Shown here: positions 7,485 through 17,110 of the stretch, one piece after another | Layout of the letters: every line of letters begins with the position of its first letter | Numbering within the stretch: position 1 is the stretch's first letter | Assembly (NCBI RefSeq): GCF_000308475.2 | Contig: NZ_BAFT02000068.1 | Location: forward strand, 1-64,000 | DNA from: Nocardia brasiliensis NBRC 14402 | GTDB taxonomy: Bacteria > Actinomycetota > Actinomycetes > Mycobacteriales > Mycobacteriaceae | Length of the DNA stretch: 64,000 nucleotides | Reading direction: 5' to 3' | Position numbers and translations under genes: made by a program | The notes under the pieces: model-generated | Databases searched by the model: none | What the model was told of the DNA's origin: nothing | What the model saw: only the letters and a program-made list of their open reading frames with translations

Positions 7485-8252
7485 ATGTTCCAGAGTGTCG
7501 CAGGACACACCGGCGGCGCGACCGCGCCCGGTGTCGAGCGCGGCCGCCTCGATGCGCCGGACACCCGGCCCGCGGCAGATCTGACCTGGCCGGAAGCTGG
7601 TGAACGCGCTGCTGCCGGAGCCATTCTCGCGGTCGCAGTCGGGGCGACCGAACAGCACGGTCCGCACCTGCCGCTGTCCACCGACACCGATATCGCCGCG
7701 GCGCTGTGCCTGCGCCTGGCCACCCGGCGACCGGATGTGCTTGTCGCGCCGCCCGTTCCGTACGGCGCGAGCGGCGAGCACGCGGACTTCCCCGGTACGC
7801 TGTCGATCGGCCAAGCCGCGCTGGAACTGCTGATCGTCGAGCTGTGCCGCTCGGCCACCGACACTTTCGATCGCATCCTGCTGGTGAACTGGCACGGCGG
7901 CAATCTCGAACCGCTGCGGCGAGCCGAGACCCTGCTGCGCGCGGAATCTCGCGACGTGCGCGTGTATCTGCCGCGCTATCAAGGCGATCTGCACGCGGGC
8001 CGCTCCGAAACCGCCGTACAACTCGCGCTGACGCCGGATCGGGTGTCGCTCGACCGCGCCGCCGCGGGTGACCGCAGGCCGCTGCCGGAACTGCTTCCCC
8101 TGCTGCGTGACTCGGGTGTGCGGGCGATCAGCCCCAACGGTGTGCTCGGCGATCCCGCCGGTGCAAACGCCGCCGAGGGGGCCGCGCTACTCGACCAGCT
8201 GACATCCGACCTGCTCGACCGAACCCGGCTGTGGTGGCCGGATTCCGCCTGA
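7485..8252 (+). CDS. mftE: Creatininase-family peptidase, mycofactocin MftE-like
   Basis: A 255-residue creatininase-fold metalloprotein. Metal and active-site motifs are visible: GATEQHGPHLPL, STDTDIA, GASGEHADFPGTLS, NWHGGN and GDLHAGRSET. MftE cleaves the C-terminal Val-Tyr part of the modified MftA peptide to release the mycofactocin core. The ATG at 7485 has no ribosome binding site but follows TAATCT by 6 nt, so it is probably leaderless. It is followed 12 nt later by mftD. The precursor gene mftA and the mftB and mftC maturation genes are not adjacent, which is unusual. Confidence 0.85.
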   Translation: MFQSVAGHTGGATAPGVERGRLDAPDTRPAADLTWPEAGERAAAGAILAVAVGATEQHGPHLPLSTDTDIAAALCLRLATRRPDVLVAPPVPYGASGEHADFPGTLSIGQAALELLIVELCRSATDTFDRILLVNWHGGNLEPLRRAETLLRAESRDVRVYLPRYQGDLHAGRSETAVQLALTPDRVSLDRAAAGDRRPLPELLPLLRDSGVRAISPNGVLGDPAGANAAEGAALLDQLTSDLLDRTRLWWPDSA

Positions 8253-8264
8253 AAGGACCTGACC

Positions 8265-9494
8265 ATGAACCCGTGGTTCGAAACCGTTGCCGAGGCGCAG
8301 CGGCGTGCGAAGAAGCGGCTGCCGAAATCGGTATACGGCGCGCTGATCGCCGGATCCGAACGCGGCCAGACCATCGAGGACAACCAGCTCGCGTTCACCG
8401 AACTCGGGTTCGCGCCGCACGTCGCGGGGCCGATCGGCACCCGCGACCAGTCGACCACCGTACTGGGACAGCAGCTTTCGATGCCGGTCATGATCTCGCC
8501 GACCGGCGTGCAGGCGGTGCACCCCGACGGTGAGGTGGCGGTCGCCCGTGCGGCAGCGGCCCGCGGTATCGCGATGGGGCTCAGCTCGTTCGCCAGCAAG
8601 CCGATCGAAGAGGTGATCGCGGCCAACCCCGCGACCTTCTTCCAGTTGTATTGGTGCGGCGGCAAAGACGAGATCGTGCAGCGGATGGCGCGCGCGAAGG
8701 CGGCCGGTGCGGTGGGCCTGATCCTGACCCTGGACTGGTCGTTCTCGCACGGCCGGGACTGGGGGAGCCCGGTGATTCCGGAAAAGCTCGATCTGCGCAC
8801 CATGCTGAAGTTCGCGCCGCAGACCCTCGCCCGGCCGCGCTGGTTGGCGACTTATCTGAAGTCCGGGCACATCCCCGATCTCACCGCGCCGAACATGGCG
8901 ATCGGCGACGCGGCGGCCCCCGGCTTCTTCGGCGCCTACGGCGAATGGATGGGCACCCCGCCGCCGGACTGGGCGGACGTGCGCTGGATCTGCGAGCAGT
9001 GGGACGGTCCGGTGATGCTCAAGGGCGTGATCCGGGTCGACGACGCGCTGCGCGCGGTCGACGCCGGCGTCGACGCGATCTCGGTGTCCAATCACGGCGG
9101 CAACAACCTCGACGGCACGCCGGCCTCGATCCGGGCGCTGCCGGCGGTCGCCGCCGCGGTCGGCGATCAGATCGAGGTGGTGCTCGACGGCGGCATCCGG
9201 CGCGGCAGCGACGTGGTCAAGGCGGTGGCGCTCGGGGCGCGCGCGGTGCTGATCGGCCGCGGCTATCTGTGGGGCCTGGCCGCCAATGGTCAAGCGGGCG
9301 TGGAGAACGTCTTGGACATCTTGCGCGGCGGCATCGATTCGGCGCTGCTCGGCCTGCGCAAGACGAGCGTCACCGAACTGGGGCGCGACGATCTGGTGGT
9401 GCCGGACGGATTCGAGCGGGCGCTCGGGGTGCCGGTCGAGTCCGGTACGGCCACAACGAATTCGAGTGCGGCCAGTCCGGTCGCCGTGGGCTGA
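8265..9494 (+). CDS. mftD: FMN-dependent alpha-hydroxy acid dehydrogenase family, pre-mycofactocin synthase MftD
   Basis: A 409-residue TIM-barrel flavoprotein of the lactate/glycolate oxidase family. Characteristic stretches are ISPTGVQAVHPDGEVAVARA, GLSSFASKPIEE, SVSNHGGNNLDGTPAS (active-site His) and LDGGIRRGSDVVKA. Long parts match remembered mycobacterial MftD closely, including VENVLDILRGGIDSAL. MftD oxidatively deaminates the MftE product to give pre-mycofactocin. GAAAGGA lies at proper spacing before the ATG. The order mftE-mftD differs from the usual mftD-mftE, and no MftF glycosyltransferase follows. The next gene is a convergent MarR regulator. Confidence 0.88.
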   Translation: MNPWFETVAEAQRRAKKRLPKSVYGALIAGSERGQTIEDNQLAFTELGFAPHVAGPIGTRDQSTTVLGQQLSMPVMISPTGVQAVHPDGEVAVARAAAARGIAMGLSSFASKPIEEVIAANPATFFQLYWCGGKDEIVQRMARAKAAGAVGLILTLDWSFSHGRDWGSPVIPEKLDLRTMLKFAPQTLARPRWLATYLKSGHIPDLTAPNMAIGDAAAPGFFGAYGEWMGTPPPDWADVRWICEQWDGPVMLKGVIRVDDALRAVDAGVDAISVSNHGGNNLDGTPASIRALPAVAAAVGDQIEVVLDGGIRRGSDVVKAVALGARAVLIGRGYLWGLAANGQAGVENVLDILRGGIDSALLGLRKTSVTELGRDDLVVPDGFERALGVPVESGTATTNSSAASPVAVG

Positions 9495-9498
9495 GCGG

Positions 9499-9969
9499 TC
9501 AGTTCTCGCTCGCCGAGCTGCGATGGTGCGCGAGCAGGGTGTCGTAGATATCGGCGAGCGCGGCCAGCTGCTGGCGGTCCAGCACGTCGATCATGTGCCT
9601 GCGCACGCTGCTCACGTGCGCGGGCGCGGCGCCGGTCAGCACCTCGGCGCCGCGCTGGGTGAGCCGCGCCGCGGTGCGGCGCGCGTCGTCGGGGATGGGT
9701 TCGCGAACGACCAACCCGCGCTTCTCCATTCGGGTGATCTGATGCGAGAGCCTGCTCTGTGACCATTCCAGTTTCAGCGCCAGGTCGGCGAAGGTGCACC
9801 GGTGATCCGGGGTGCCGCTGAGGAAGGCCAGCACCGAGTACTCGACGTAGGTGAGGTTGGACTCTCGCGTCGAGTCCCGCCCGACCGCCGCGGCGATGAG
9901 GTCGCGGGTGCGCACGAAGCCCACCCATGCGCGCATTTCGACGTCATCGAGCCAATGGGGATCGGTCAC
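9499..9969 (-). CDS. MarR-family transcriptional regulator
   Basis: A 156-residue winged helix protein. The recognition helix region is CTFADLALKLEWSQSRLSHQITRMEKRGLVVRE, followed by the wing (DDARRTAARLTQRG). Such proteins repress nearby genes and respond to small ligands. It ends 4 nt from the convergent mftD. The upstream gap to fumarase (10 kb) is the likely place for its operator. The effector is unknown. One possible target is the palindrome at 13308, but this is a guess. Confidence 0.85.
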   Translation of the reverse strand: MTDPHWLDDVEMRAWVGFVRTRDLIAAAVGRDSTRESNLTYVEYSVLAFLSGTPDHRCTFADLALKLEWSQSRLSHQITRMEKRGLVVREPIPDDARRTAARLTQRGAEVLTGAAPAHVSSVRRHMIDVLDRQQLAALADIYDTLLAHHRSSASEN

Positions 9970-10160
9970 GATAGCGCTCCAAACTCTGGCGTGTCATACA
10001 TTGTCGCGCGCCGTTGTACGTTCGCGTGACGGTTTGCGTGGCGACCGGACGGTCGGACGTCCGAGCGTTTTGTGTGAGACGACAGGTAGCACTACCGGGG
10101 TTGAACGTGCAACCTTTTGTGCCAACTGAACGAACGCGAGCAGCCTGGTTGTTCGCGGTG

Positions 10161-10177
10161 ATAAGGCTTGCCTAAGC
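10161..10177 (+). promoter_or_regulatory. Possible IdeR/DtxR iron box upstream of fumarase
   Basis: The sequence TAAGGCTTGCCTAA (10162-10175) matches 11 of 14 positions of the inner part of the IdeR/DtxR consensus TTAGGCTAACCTAA. It contains the short palindrome AGGCTTGCCT. It lies about 90 bp upstream of an iron-sulfur fumarase, where iron control would be sensible. The match is partial. Confidence 0.4.
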
Positions 10178-10267
10178 CGGGGTGGGATGCGGCCGGATGG
10201 ATAGGCTCGCTCTGCTCGTGACCAGCCGTGGCTACTCGGCCCGGCCCACCTCGAAGGAGTGCGTCTC

Positions 10268-11944
<1,677 letters not shown>

Positions 11945-11948
11945 CTGG

Positions 11949-13115
11949 TCAGCTGGTCGCGCGCCGATAGGTCAGGGCGGCGCGCAACCGGCCGAGCCGG
12001 CGCGGCTGCACGTTGACCCGGGCGAGGTCGCCCTCGTAGTGGGCGAGCACGCGATGGTCCATCACGGCCCGCCACAGCGGTGGCACGGCGGCGAGCACGA
12101 TCATGGTCGCGTAGCCGGCCGGTAGCTGTGGCGCCTGCGCCGAGCTGCGCAGGGTCTGGTACCGCCGGCCCGGGTTGGCGTGGTGGTCGCTGTGCCGCTG
12201 CAGATGGAACAGGAAAATATTCGTGACGAGCCGGTCGCTGTTCCAGCTGTCGCGCGGGGAGCAGCGCGCGTAGTTGCCGTTCGGGCGTCGTTCGCGCAGC
12301 AGGCCGTAGTGCTCGACGTAGTTCACCGTCTCCAGCAGCGCGATGCCGATCACCGCCTGCAGGGCCAGCCACGGCAGCACCGCGAGGCCGAACGCCGCGA
12401 TCAGCCCGCCGAACAGCACCGCGGTCATCGACCAGGCCTGCAGGATGTGGTTGTCCACGTGCCACCAGCCCTTGTCCTTGCGCGCGAGGCGCTCGCGCTC
12501 CAGCCGGACCGCCGAGCGGAAACCGCCGGATACGCTGCGCGGCAGGAACTCCCAGAGGGTCTCACCGAATCGGGCGCTGGCCGGGTCCTCCGGCGTGGCC
12601 ACCCGGACGTGGTGGCCGCGATTGTGCTCGACGAAGAAGTGCCCGTAACCCGATTGCGCGAGTGCGATCTTCGCCAGCCAGCGCTCCAGATGCTCCACCC
12701 GATGGCCCAATTCGTGCGCGGCGTTGATGCCGATACCGCTGACGAAGCCGAGCGTGGCGGCCAGGCCGAGTTTGTCGGCGACGCCTAGTTCGGGACCGGT
12801 CCACAGGTAGCAGGCAATGCCGAGCCCGGTGAGCTGAATCGGCAGGAAGAGGTAGGTGCACCACCGGTAATACCGGTCGTTGGAGAGCAATTCGTAGTCT
12901 TCGTCGCGCGGGTTGTCGCCGTCCTCGCCGACCACCCAGTCCAGCACCGGGATCACGATCAGCACGATGATCGGGCCGATCCACCAGAAAACGGTCGCCC
13001 CGGTGTGCAGCACGAGCTGAGAGGGGAGCAGCGCGCACGACGGCGCGATCAGGCCGAGAACCCACAGCGGGCGCTTCGAATCCTGACCTCGTGGGGGTCG
13101 ACGATTGATCTTCAT
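11949..13115 (-). CDS. alkB: Alkane 1-monooxygenase (AlkB, membrane di-iron)
   Basis: A 388-residue integral membrane di-iron hydroxylase that oxidises the terminal carbon of medium-chain alkanes. The histidine boxes are HELGH (first), HNRGHH (second) and LQRHSDHH (third), with NYVEHYGL between them; together they bind the two irons. About six membrane helices are visible. It is alone: no rubredoxin, rubredoxin reductase or alkB-linked TetR gene lies beside it, so electrons must come from proteins encoded elsewhere. The ATG at 13115 is preceded by a purine-rich GGAAGAGGA. It is convergent with fum. Confidence 0.92.
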   Translation of the reverse strand: MKINRRPPRGQDSKRPLWVLGLIAPSCALLPSQLVLHTGATVFWWIGPIIVLIVIPVLDWVVGEDGDNPRDEDYELLSNDRYYRWCTYLFLPIQLTGLGIACYLWTGPELGVADKLGLAATLGFVSGIGINAAHELGHRVEHLERWLAKIALAQSGYGHFFVEHNRGHHVRVATPEDPASARFGETLWEFLPRSVSGGFRSAVRLERERLARKDKGWWHVDNHILQAWSMTAVLFGGLIAAFGLAVLPWLALQAVIGIALLETVNYVEHYGLLRERRPNGNYARCSPRDSWNSDRLVTNIFLFHLQRHSDHHANPGRRYQTLRSSAQAPQLPAGYATMIVLAAVPPLWRAVMDHRVLAHYEGDLARVNVQPRRLGRLRAALTYRRATS

Positions 13116-13307
13116 TCCTCTTCCGGTAACACTCCGGCGAACCGCGCGGCCGGAACCTGCTGCGCCTCGCCGCTATTCACGGATAACCCTGGTGCCTTTG
13201 ACAGAAGAGTCGCCGCGAATATGTAAGTCGTTACGAGAGCGAAGTGAGTGTATTCCTAATCGGTGCGCGCCGCGACCACCACCCACCCACGGCTGGGAAG
13301 CGTTTCC

Positions 13308-13323
13308 TTTGCTAATTAGCAAA
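13308..13323. promoter_or_regulatory. Perfect 16-bp AT-rich palindrome, likely operator
   Basis: TTTGCTAATTAGCAAA is fully palindromic. It is strikingly AT-rich in this GC-rich gap of 295 bp between alkB and the divergent glycosyltransferase gene, about 88 bp before the latter's TTG start. The shape suits a dimeric repressor such as a MarR-type protein. The rest of the gap (13116-13410) shows no gene. Confidence 0.5.
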
Positions 13324-13410
13324 CAGTGGGCATCCTCGGGCTTGCCTTTCCGCGGCCCGTGCCCCGTCCCGGGGAACGGGTTATGGTCGGAGCGGAAGGG
13401 AGGAACTCGG

Positions 13411-14715
13411 TTGCACGTCGCGATCTTCGCCGACGTATCGCTCGGCACGGTCGGTGGGTCGCACTCCGCGCTGGTCGCGCAGTGGAAGTCGTTGCGGCGG
13501 CTGGGACATCGGGTCACGGTCTTCGCACCGGCCGTCGATGCCGCCGCCGCGGACCCGGATCTCGTTGTGTTGGAAGGCGTTTCCGGTTGGCGCTCGGACG
13601 GATCGGTGCTGGTGGTGCCGAACGGTGCGAACGCCGGATTGATCGACGCGGCCTTCGCCGAGCGTGGTCCGGTCGACGTGGTGCATGTGCTCACGGCGTC
13701 CGGTGCCGGGATCGCCGGGCTGCAGGCCGCGCGCAGGCACGGCATTCCGCTGGTGCAAACGCTGCGGCGGCACGACGAGGCACTGGTCGAACGGTATTCC
13801 GTGCTGCGCTTGGTGACCGCATCGATCCGGCGGCACCTGCGTGGCGGCCACCGCGCCGCGCAGCCGCTGTCGGGCCGGGCGCAGGCCGCCGACCGGGTGG
13901 TGACGCCGTCGCGACGGCTGGCGCGCACGCTGGTCGCGGCGGGCGTGCGTCGCCCGATTCACGTGGTGCCCAACGGCATCGATGACGAACTGCTGGACGC
14001 CGCACCGGACCCGCACTTCACGCTGCCCGATCCGAACGCGGAATCCGCTGCCGCGCAACAACCCCTGCGCGTTCTCTGGTGCGGCCGGTTCGCGCTGGAG
14101 AAGCGGCCGCTCGCCGCGCTGGAGGCCGTGCGCCTGGCGCTGGACGCCGCACCAGGCGGGTGCACGCTGGACATGTACGGCGCCGGACCGCTGCTGGATC
14201 GGGCCTGGTCGTTCGTCGAACGGCACGGCCTGCGTGACCGGGTCCGGTTGCACGGCGAGGTCGGCCGGGCCGAATGCCTGGCGGCCATGCGCACCCACGA
14301 CGTGCTGCTGTCCTCGTCGTTCGGCGCGGACTCCCAGCACATGGTGGTGCAGGAGGCCGTCGCCGTCGGCCTTCCTCTTCTCTACTGCGACCCGGACTTG
14401 GACGAGGCCGTGCCGGACGGCGGGGGAGTGCGCGCCCTCGGGCCGTCGATCCTGGCGCTCGCCGAAGCGCTCGGCAGGCTCGCGAACACGCCGGAACGGC
14501 TGGCCGAGATGCGGAAGGTCCTGGTCGGTTGTGCCGATGGGGTGCGGCAGTCGAATTACACGGCCGAACTCGTCTCGATCTATCGCCAAGCGATCGAGCA
14601 GGGTGCCGGATCGTGGCGGGAAACCGCGCGGGACACGACGCCGGCCACGGTCTTCGCCTGTCCGCTGTGGGTAGCCGCGGACCCGCTCATCGCGTGGCCC
14701 GGCGACGCCCGCTGA
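13411..14715 (+). CDS. GT4-family glycosyltransferase
   Basis: A 434-residue GT-B fold enzyme. The N-terminal Rossmann half includes ADVSLGTVGGSHSALVAQW (glycine-rich acceptor loop) and HVLTASGAGIAG. The C-terminal donor half has HVVPNGID, VLWCGRFALEKRPLAALEA, the YGAGPLLDRA loop and FGADSQHMVVQEAVAVGLP, where the E-x7-E-like motif holds the nucleotide sugar. The closest general type is GT4 mannosyl- or glucosyltransferases; acceptor unknown. The start is a TTG at 13411 with GGGAGG 7 nt upstream; the frame stays open to 13105, but without other support. A long low-similarity tail follows the catalytic part. Confidence 0.8.
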   Translation: MHVAIFADVSLGTVGGSHSALVAQWKSLRRLGHRVTVFAPAVDAAAADPDLVVLEGVSGWRSDGSVLVVPNGANAGLIDAAFAERGPVDVVHVLTASGAGIAGLQAARRHGIPLVQTLRRHDEALVERYSVLRLVTASIRRHLRGGHRAAQPLSGRAQAADRVVTPSRRLARTLVAAGVRRPIHVVPNGIDDELLDAAPDPHFTLPDPNAESAAAQQPLRVLWCGRFALEKRPLAALEAVRLALDAAPGGCTLDMYGAGPLLDRAWSFVERHGLRDRVRLHGEVGRAECLAAMRTHDVLLSSSFGADSQHMVVQEAVAVGLPLLYCDPDLDEAVPDGGGVRALGPSILALAEALGRLANTPERLAEMRKVLVGCADGVRQSNYTAELVSIYRQAIEQGAGSWRETARDTTPATVFACPLWVAADPLIAWPGDAR

Positions 14716-14877
14716 CGGCTTATCTGGGCGTTCGACCTGGCTAGCGGCTTTTCGCGGACATCGCAGTGTCACCCCGATCGCCGGGGGCCGGGCGGCCGAT
14801 TCGCGAGGCACCCTTAGCGATGTACGTCGTTGATTCCAGGTGCTCGAGCGCAACTGCCACTGAGGTCGAGGAGGGCA

Positions 14878-15345
14878 ATGAGTACGTTCAGGACGGTCAC
14901 GAGGACACTGCGTCTCTCGCAATCCGCCAGCCGCAGGCTGGCCGCACGCGCGGCCCGCGAAGGGACAACTTCCGCCGCGCTACTCGATCGCCTCATCCGG
15001 GAGGGCGTCGACCAGCTCGATCATCCCGGCATCATCTTCCGGGGACCCATGAGCGATCGGCGCGCGGCGCTGGTCGCGGGGCCCGATGTCTGGGAAGTCG
15101 TTGCGCGCCTACAGGAACTGGACGGTCCGGTCGAGCGGCGCATCGAAGTGCTCAGTGCCCGATCGAGTCTGCACGCGGGCAAGATCAAGATTGCCATCGC
15201 CTACGCGCGCGACCATGGCGGCGAGATCATCGAACGGATCGGCCGCAATCGGGCGGCCGCCGAGGTCATCCGGCGTGCCACGCCCGCGCGGGCGCCCGCC
15301 GTCGATCGCGAGCACCTCTCGCTGGTCACTCCGCTGCCCGAGTGA
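14878..15345 (+). CDS. Ribbon-helix-helix / CopG-like protein with DUF433-like C-terminal part
   Basis: A 155-residue protein. The first about 45 residues (TRTLRLSQSASRRLAARAAREGTTSAALLDRLI) look like a ribbon-helix-helix DNA-binding segment. The middle part, HPGIIFRGPMSDRRAALVAGPDVWEVV, resembles the DUF433 antitoxin-like domain. The C-terminus is helical. AGGAGG precedes the ATG at 14878. No partner gene follows on the same strand, so it may be an orphan antitoxin or a plain regulator. Function unknown. Confidence 0.65.
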   Translation: MSTFRTVTRTLRLSQSASRRLAARAAREGTTSAALLDRLIREGVDQLDHPGIIFRGPMSDRRAALVAGPDVWEVVARLQELDGPVERRIEVLSARSSLHAGKIKIAIAYARDHGGEIIERIGRNRAAAEVIRRATPARAPAVDREHLSLVTPLPE

Positions 15346-15392
15346 TTCGGCCCAATTGTCCGGTGCCGTAGTCGAATTGTCCGTTGTAGTGG

Positions 15393-15660
15393 CTGTTCAC
15401 ATCGATGGGGAGAGAACTGTGCACACCCCGCCGGGTTGTGCACAACCCCCTCCGCCTGTGAGCGCCGGTCCCGCCGCATCCCTCCGGGGACGCCACCCGC
15501 GGCCGGATCGCCCCCGCCCGCCCAGATCGCCGGAACGGTACGTTCGTCAATCCCGCTCGAACACCGCGTATTTCGCGAATCGGACAGGGCTCAGCCGCCT
15601 TCGAGGTGTGATCCACAACACTGGAGCGGATTGTGGACAACCCGTGTTCCTTGTGGATTA
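15393..15660. other. Cluster of DnaA-box-like sites in a gene-free stretch
   Basis: The gap 15346-15834 has no gene. It holds several 9-mers close to the actinobacterial DnaA box TTGTCCACA: CTGTTCACA (15393), CTGTGCACA (15417), TTGTGCACA (15436), TGATCCACA (15609), the exact box on the minus strand (15640-15632), and TAATCCACA on the minus strand (15659-15651). No dnaA, dnaN, parA or rep gene is nearby, so this is probably not the chromosomal origin. Confidence 0.4.
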
Positions 15661-15821
15661 AAAGATTGCCGCGCAACAGGATTCGGGTATAACGGTGCCA
15701 TGTCCAATGACTATGACCCCAGGTTCCGGCCCGGTGCCGGTCGCTCGCCCGCGATTGCCGGATTCGCTGCTCGAGCTGGCGGGGGCGATCCGATTCCACC
15801 GCCGAGGAGTGGGATCGACTG

Positions 15822-15834
15822 TATGATTCCGGGT
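15822..15834 (+). promoter_or_regulatory. -10 element for a leaderless antitoxin transcript
   Basis: TATGAT at 15822-15827 stands 7 nt before the ATG at 15835, the usual layout for a leaderless actinobacterial mRNA. A second similar arrangement, TATAAC at 15688-15693 with TTGCCG 16 nt upstream, is followed after 6 nt by an in-frame ATG at 15700, so a longer product is possible. Confidence 0.5.
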
Positions 15835-16065
15835 ATGAAGGCCCGGATGACATTGAGTCTCGAACAGGCCACCGCCGACTACATCACCCGGCAGGCGGCG
15901 GCGGCGGGCGGGAATGTCTCGGCCTGGGTCGAGCGCCATTTCCGGGAGCAAGCGGTGCGCGAATCCGTAGCCTCCTATGTCGAATGGGATGCCGGGCATC
16001 CGGGTTACGCGGAGGCTGCCGCGGAAGAGGCCGAGGCGGCCGCACGCGAAGCCGGTCTCGCGTGA
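15835..16065 (+). CDS. MazE-like antitoxin (ribbon-helix-helix type)
   Basis: A 76-residue protein with an N-terminal MKARMTLSLEQATADYITRQA segment typical of CopG/RHH antitoxins in actinobacteria, an acidic Ala/Glu-rich C-terminal tail (AAAEEAEAAAREAGLA), and a toxin gene directly after it. It should bind and neutralise the MazF-like toxin and repress the operon. The stop TGA overlaps the toxin GTG (GTGA). The ATG at 15823 is 4 codons longer and the ATG at 15700 gives 121 residues; I prefer 15835 because a -10 element fits it. Confidence 0.75.
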   Translation: MKARMTLSLEQATADYITRQAAAAGGNVSAWVERHFREQAVRESVASYVEWDAGHPGYAEAAAEEAEAAAREAGLA

Positions 16066-16367
16066 ACCGGGGCGAAGTCTGGAACTACGAACCGATCATC
16101 AACCGCCCTGGTGCGTCGACTCGCAGGTTGATCATCAGCGCCGCGCCGATCAATGAGAATCCGCAGCTGAAGGTCGTGTTGACCTTGCATGTGCTCGATT
16201 CCGATCCGGGTGGGCTGCTGGCCGTGGAAGTGGGTTCGCACGGATGGGCCTCCGCGCTGCACCCGGAAGCGACTGTGCGCCGACGCCTCGACGAGTGTGT
16301 CGGTGTCGCGGACGCGGAGACCATGGATCGGGTTTCGGCCGCGTTGCGCGCCGCGCAGGATCTCTGA
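16062..16367 (+). CDS. MazF/PemK-type endoribonuclease toxin
   Basis: A 101-residue MazF-fold protein beginning VNRGEVWNYEP, close to the family's usual N-terminal G-E/D-I/V-W motif. Then come RRLIISAAPINENP (in place of the usual R-P-x-V-I-S) and LHVLDSDPGGLLAVEV. MazF toxins cut mRNA at short sequence motifs and inhibit growth unless bound by antitoxin. GTG start overlaps the antitoxin stop by GTGA, so translation is coupled. The loop after the first strand is variable compared with canonical MazF, so activity is likely but not certain. Confidence 0.75.
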   Translation: MNRGEVWNYEPIINRPGASTRRLIISAAPINENPQLKVVLTLHVLDSDPGGLLAVEVGSHGWASALHPEATVRRRLDECVGVADAETMDRVSAALRAAQDL

Positions 16368-16419
16368 GTCGACTCGGTGGTTCCGGGCAGGCGGGCCCGG
16401 AGGCACTACCATCGCCGGC

Positions 16420-16935
16420 ATGGTGTTGCGGAGTGGTGTGCGCAGGCGGGTGCTGGTCGGATTGCCGGTGGCGGTGTTGCCGTTGGTGGGGGTGCCGCAG
16501 GCGGTGGCGGGGCCGGGGGTGGCGATCGATCAGCGGGAGGCGTCGGGGTCGGCGGCGGGGACCGAGGGGTTGGAACCGCGTTTGGCGTTGGCGTACACGT
16601 TGGCCGAAGGCGAGGCGCACGCGCAAGGCGTACCGCTGTCGATCACCTCCGGATATCGCTCGCGTGACGAACAGCAGTGGCTGTGGAACGACGGTTTGGC
16701 GAAATACGGCAGTCCCGACGAGGCGCGACGCTGGGTGTTGCCGCCCGAGGAGTCGACGCATGTCTCCGGCCGCGCGATCGACGTCGGCCCGCAGGAGGGC
16801 GCGCACTGGCTGGAGGTGAACGGAAACACGTGGGGCCTGTGCCGCATGTTCGACAACGAATGGTGGCACTTCGAACTGGCCACCACCCCCGGCGGCGTGT
16901 GCCCGCCGACGAAACCGGACGCGAGCGTGCACTGA
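16420..16935 (+). CDS. Exported D-alanyl-D-alanine carboxypeptidase (VanY/peptidase M15)
   Basis: A 171-residue secreted zinc peptidase. An N-terminal signal peptide (basic RSGVRRR, then a hydrophobic stretch ending AVAGPG) leads to an M15B domain with SGYRSRDEQQWLW, the zinc ligands in STHVSGRAIDVG and the final EWWHFE motif. It trims D-Ala from peptidoglycan stem peptides. The ATG at 16420 lacks a ribosome binding site, but TACCAT (16407-16412) is 7 nt before it, so the transcript is probably leaderless. Confidence 0.88.
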   Translation: MVLRSGVRRRVLVGLPVAVLPLVGVPQAVAGPGVAIDQREASGSAAGTEGLEPRLALAYTLAEGEAHAQGVPLSITSGYRSRDEQQWLWNDGLAKYGSPDEARRWVLPPEESTHVSGRAIDVGPQEGAHWLEVNGNTWGLCRMFDNEWWHFELATTPGGVCPPTKPDASVH

Positions 16936-17110
16936 CCGCGCGCTGACGTCCGTCCACGAGTGACCCGGCCCGACAGGGCTGGGTCACAGTCGTCTGTGCA
17001 TCTGCCTCATTGTGGCGTGGCCCACGTCCGAGTACGCTCTGGAATTCGAGACCGAAGGGTTTCACTACCAGATGTTCCGGCGACGTGGCCGGAGGGGATG
17101 AGGAGCCTCG

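Noticed and set aside
11949-13115. Fatty acid desaturase
   Set aside because: The order and spacing of His boxes, including NYVEHYGL and LQRHSDHH, fit alkane monooxygenase better.
15346-15834. Chromosomal replication origin
   Set aside because: DnaA-like boxes are present, but dnaA, dnaN, rpmH and par genes are absent and no AT-rich unwinding region is seen.
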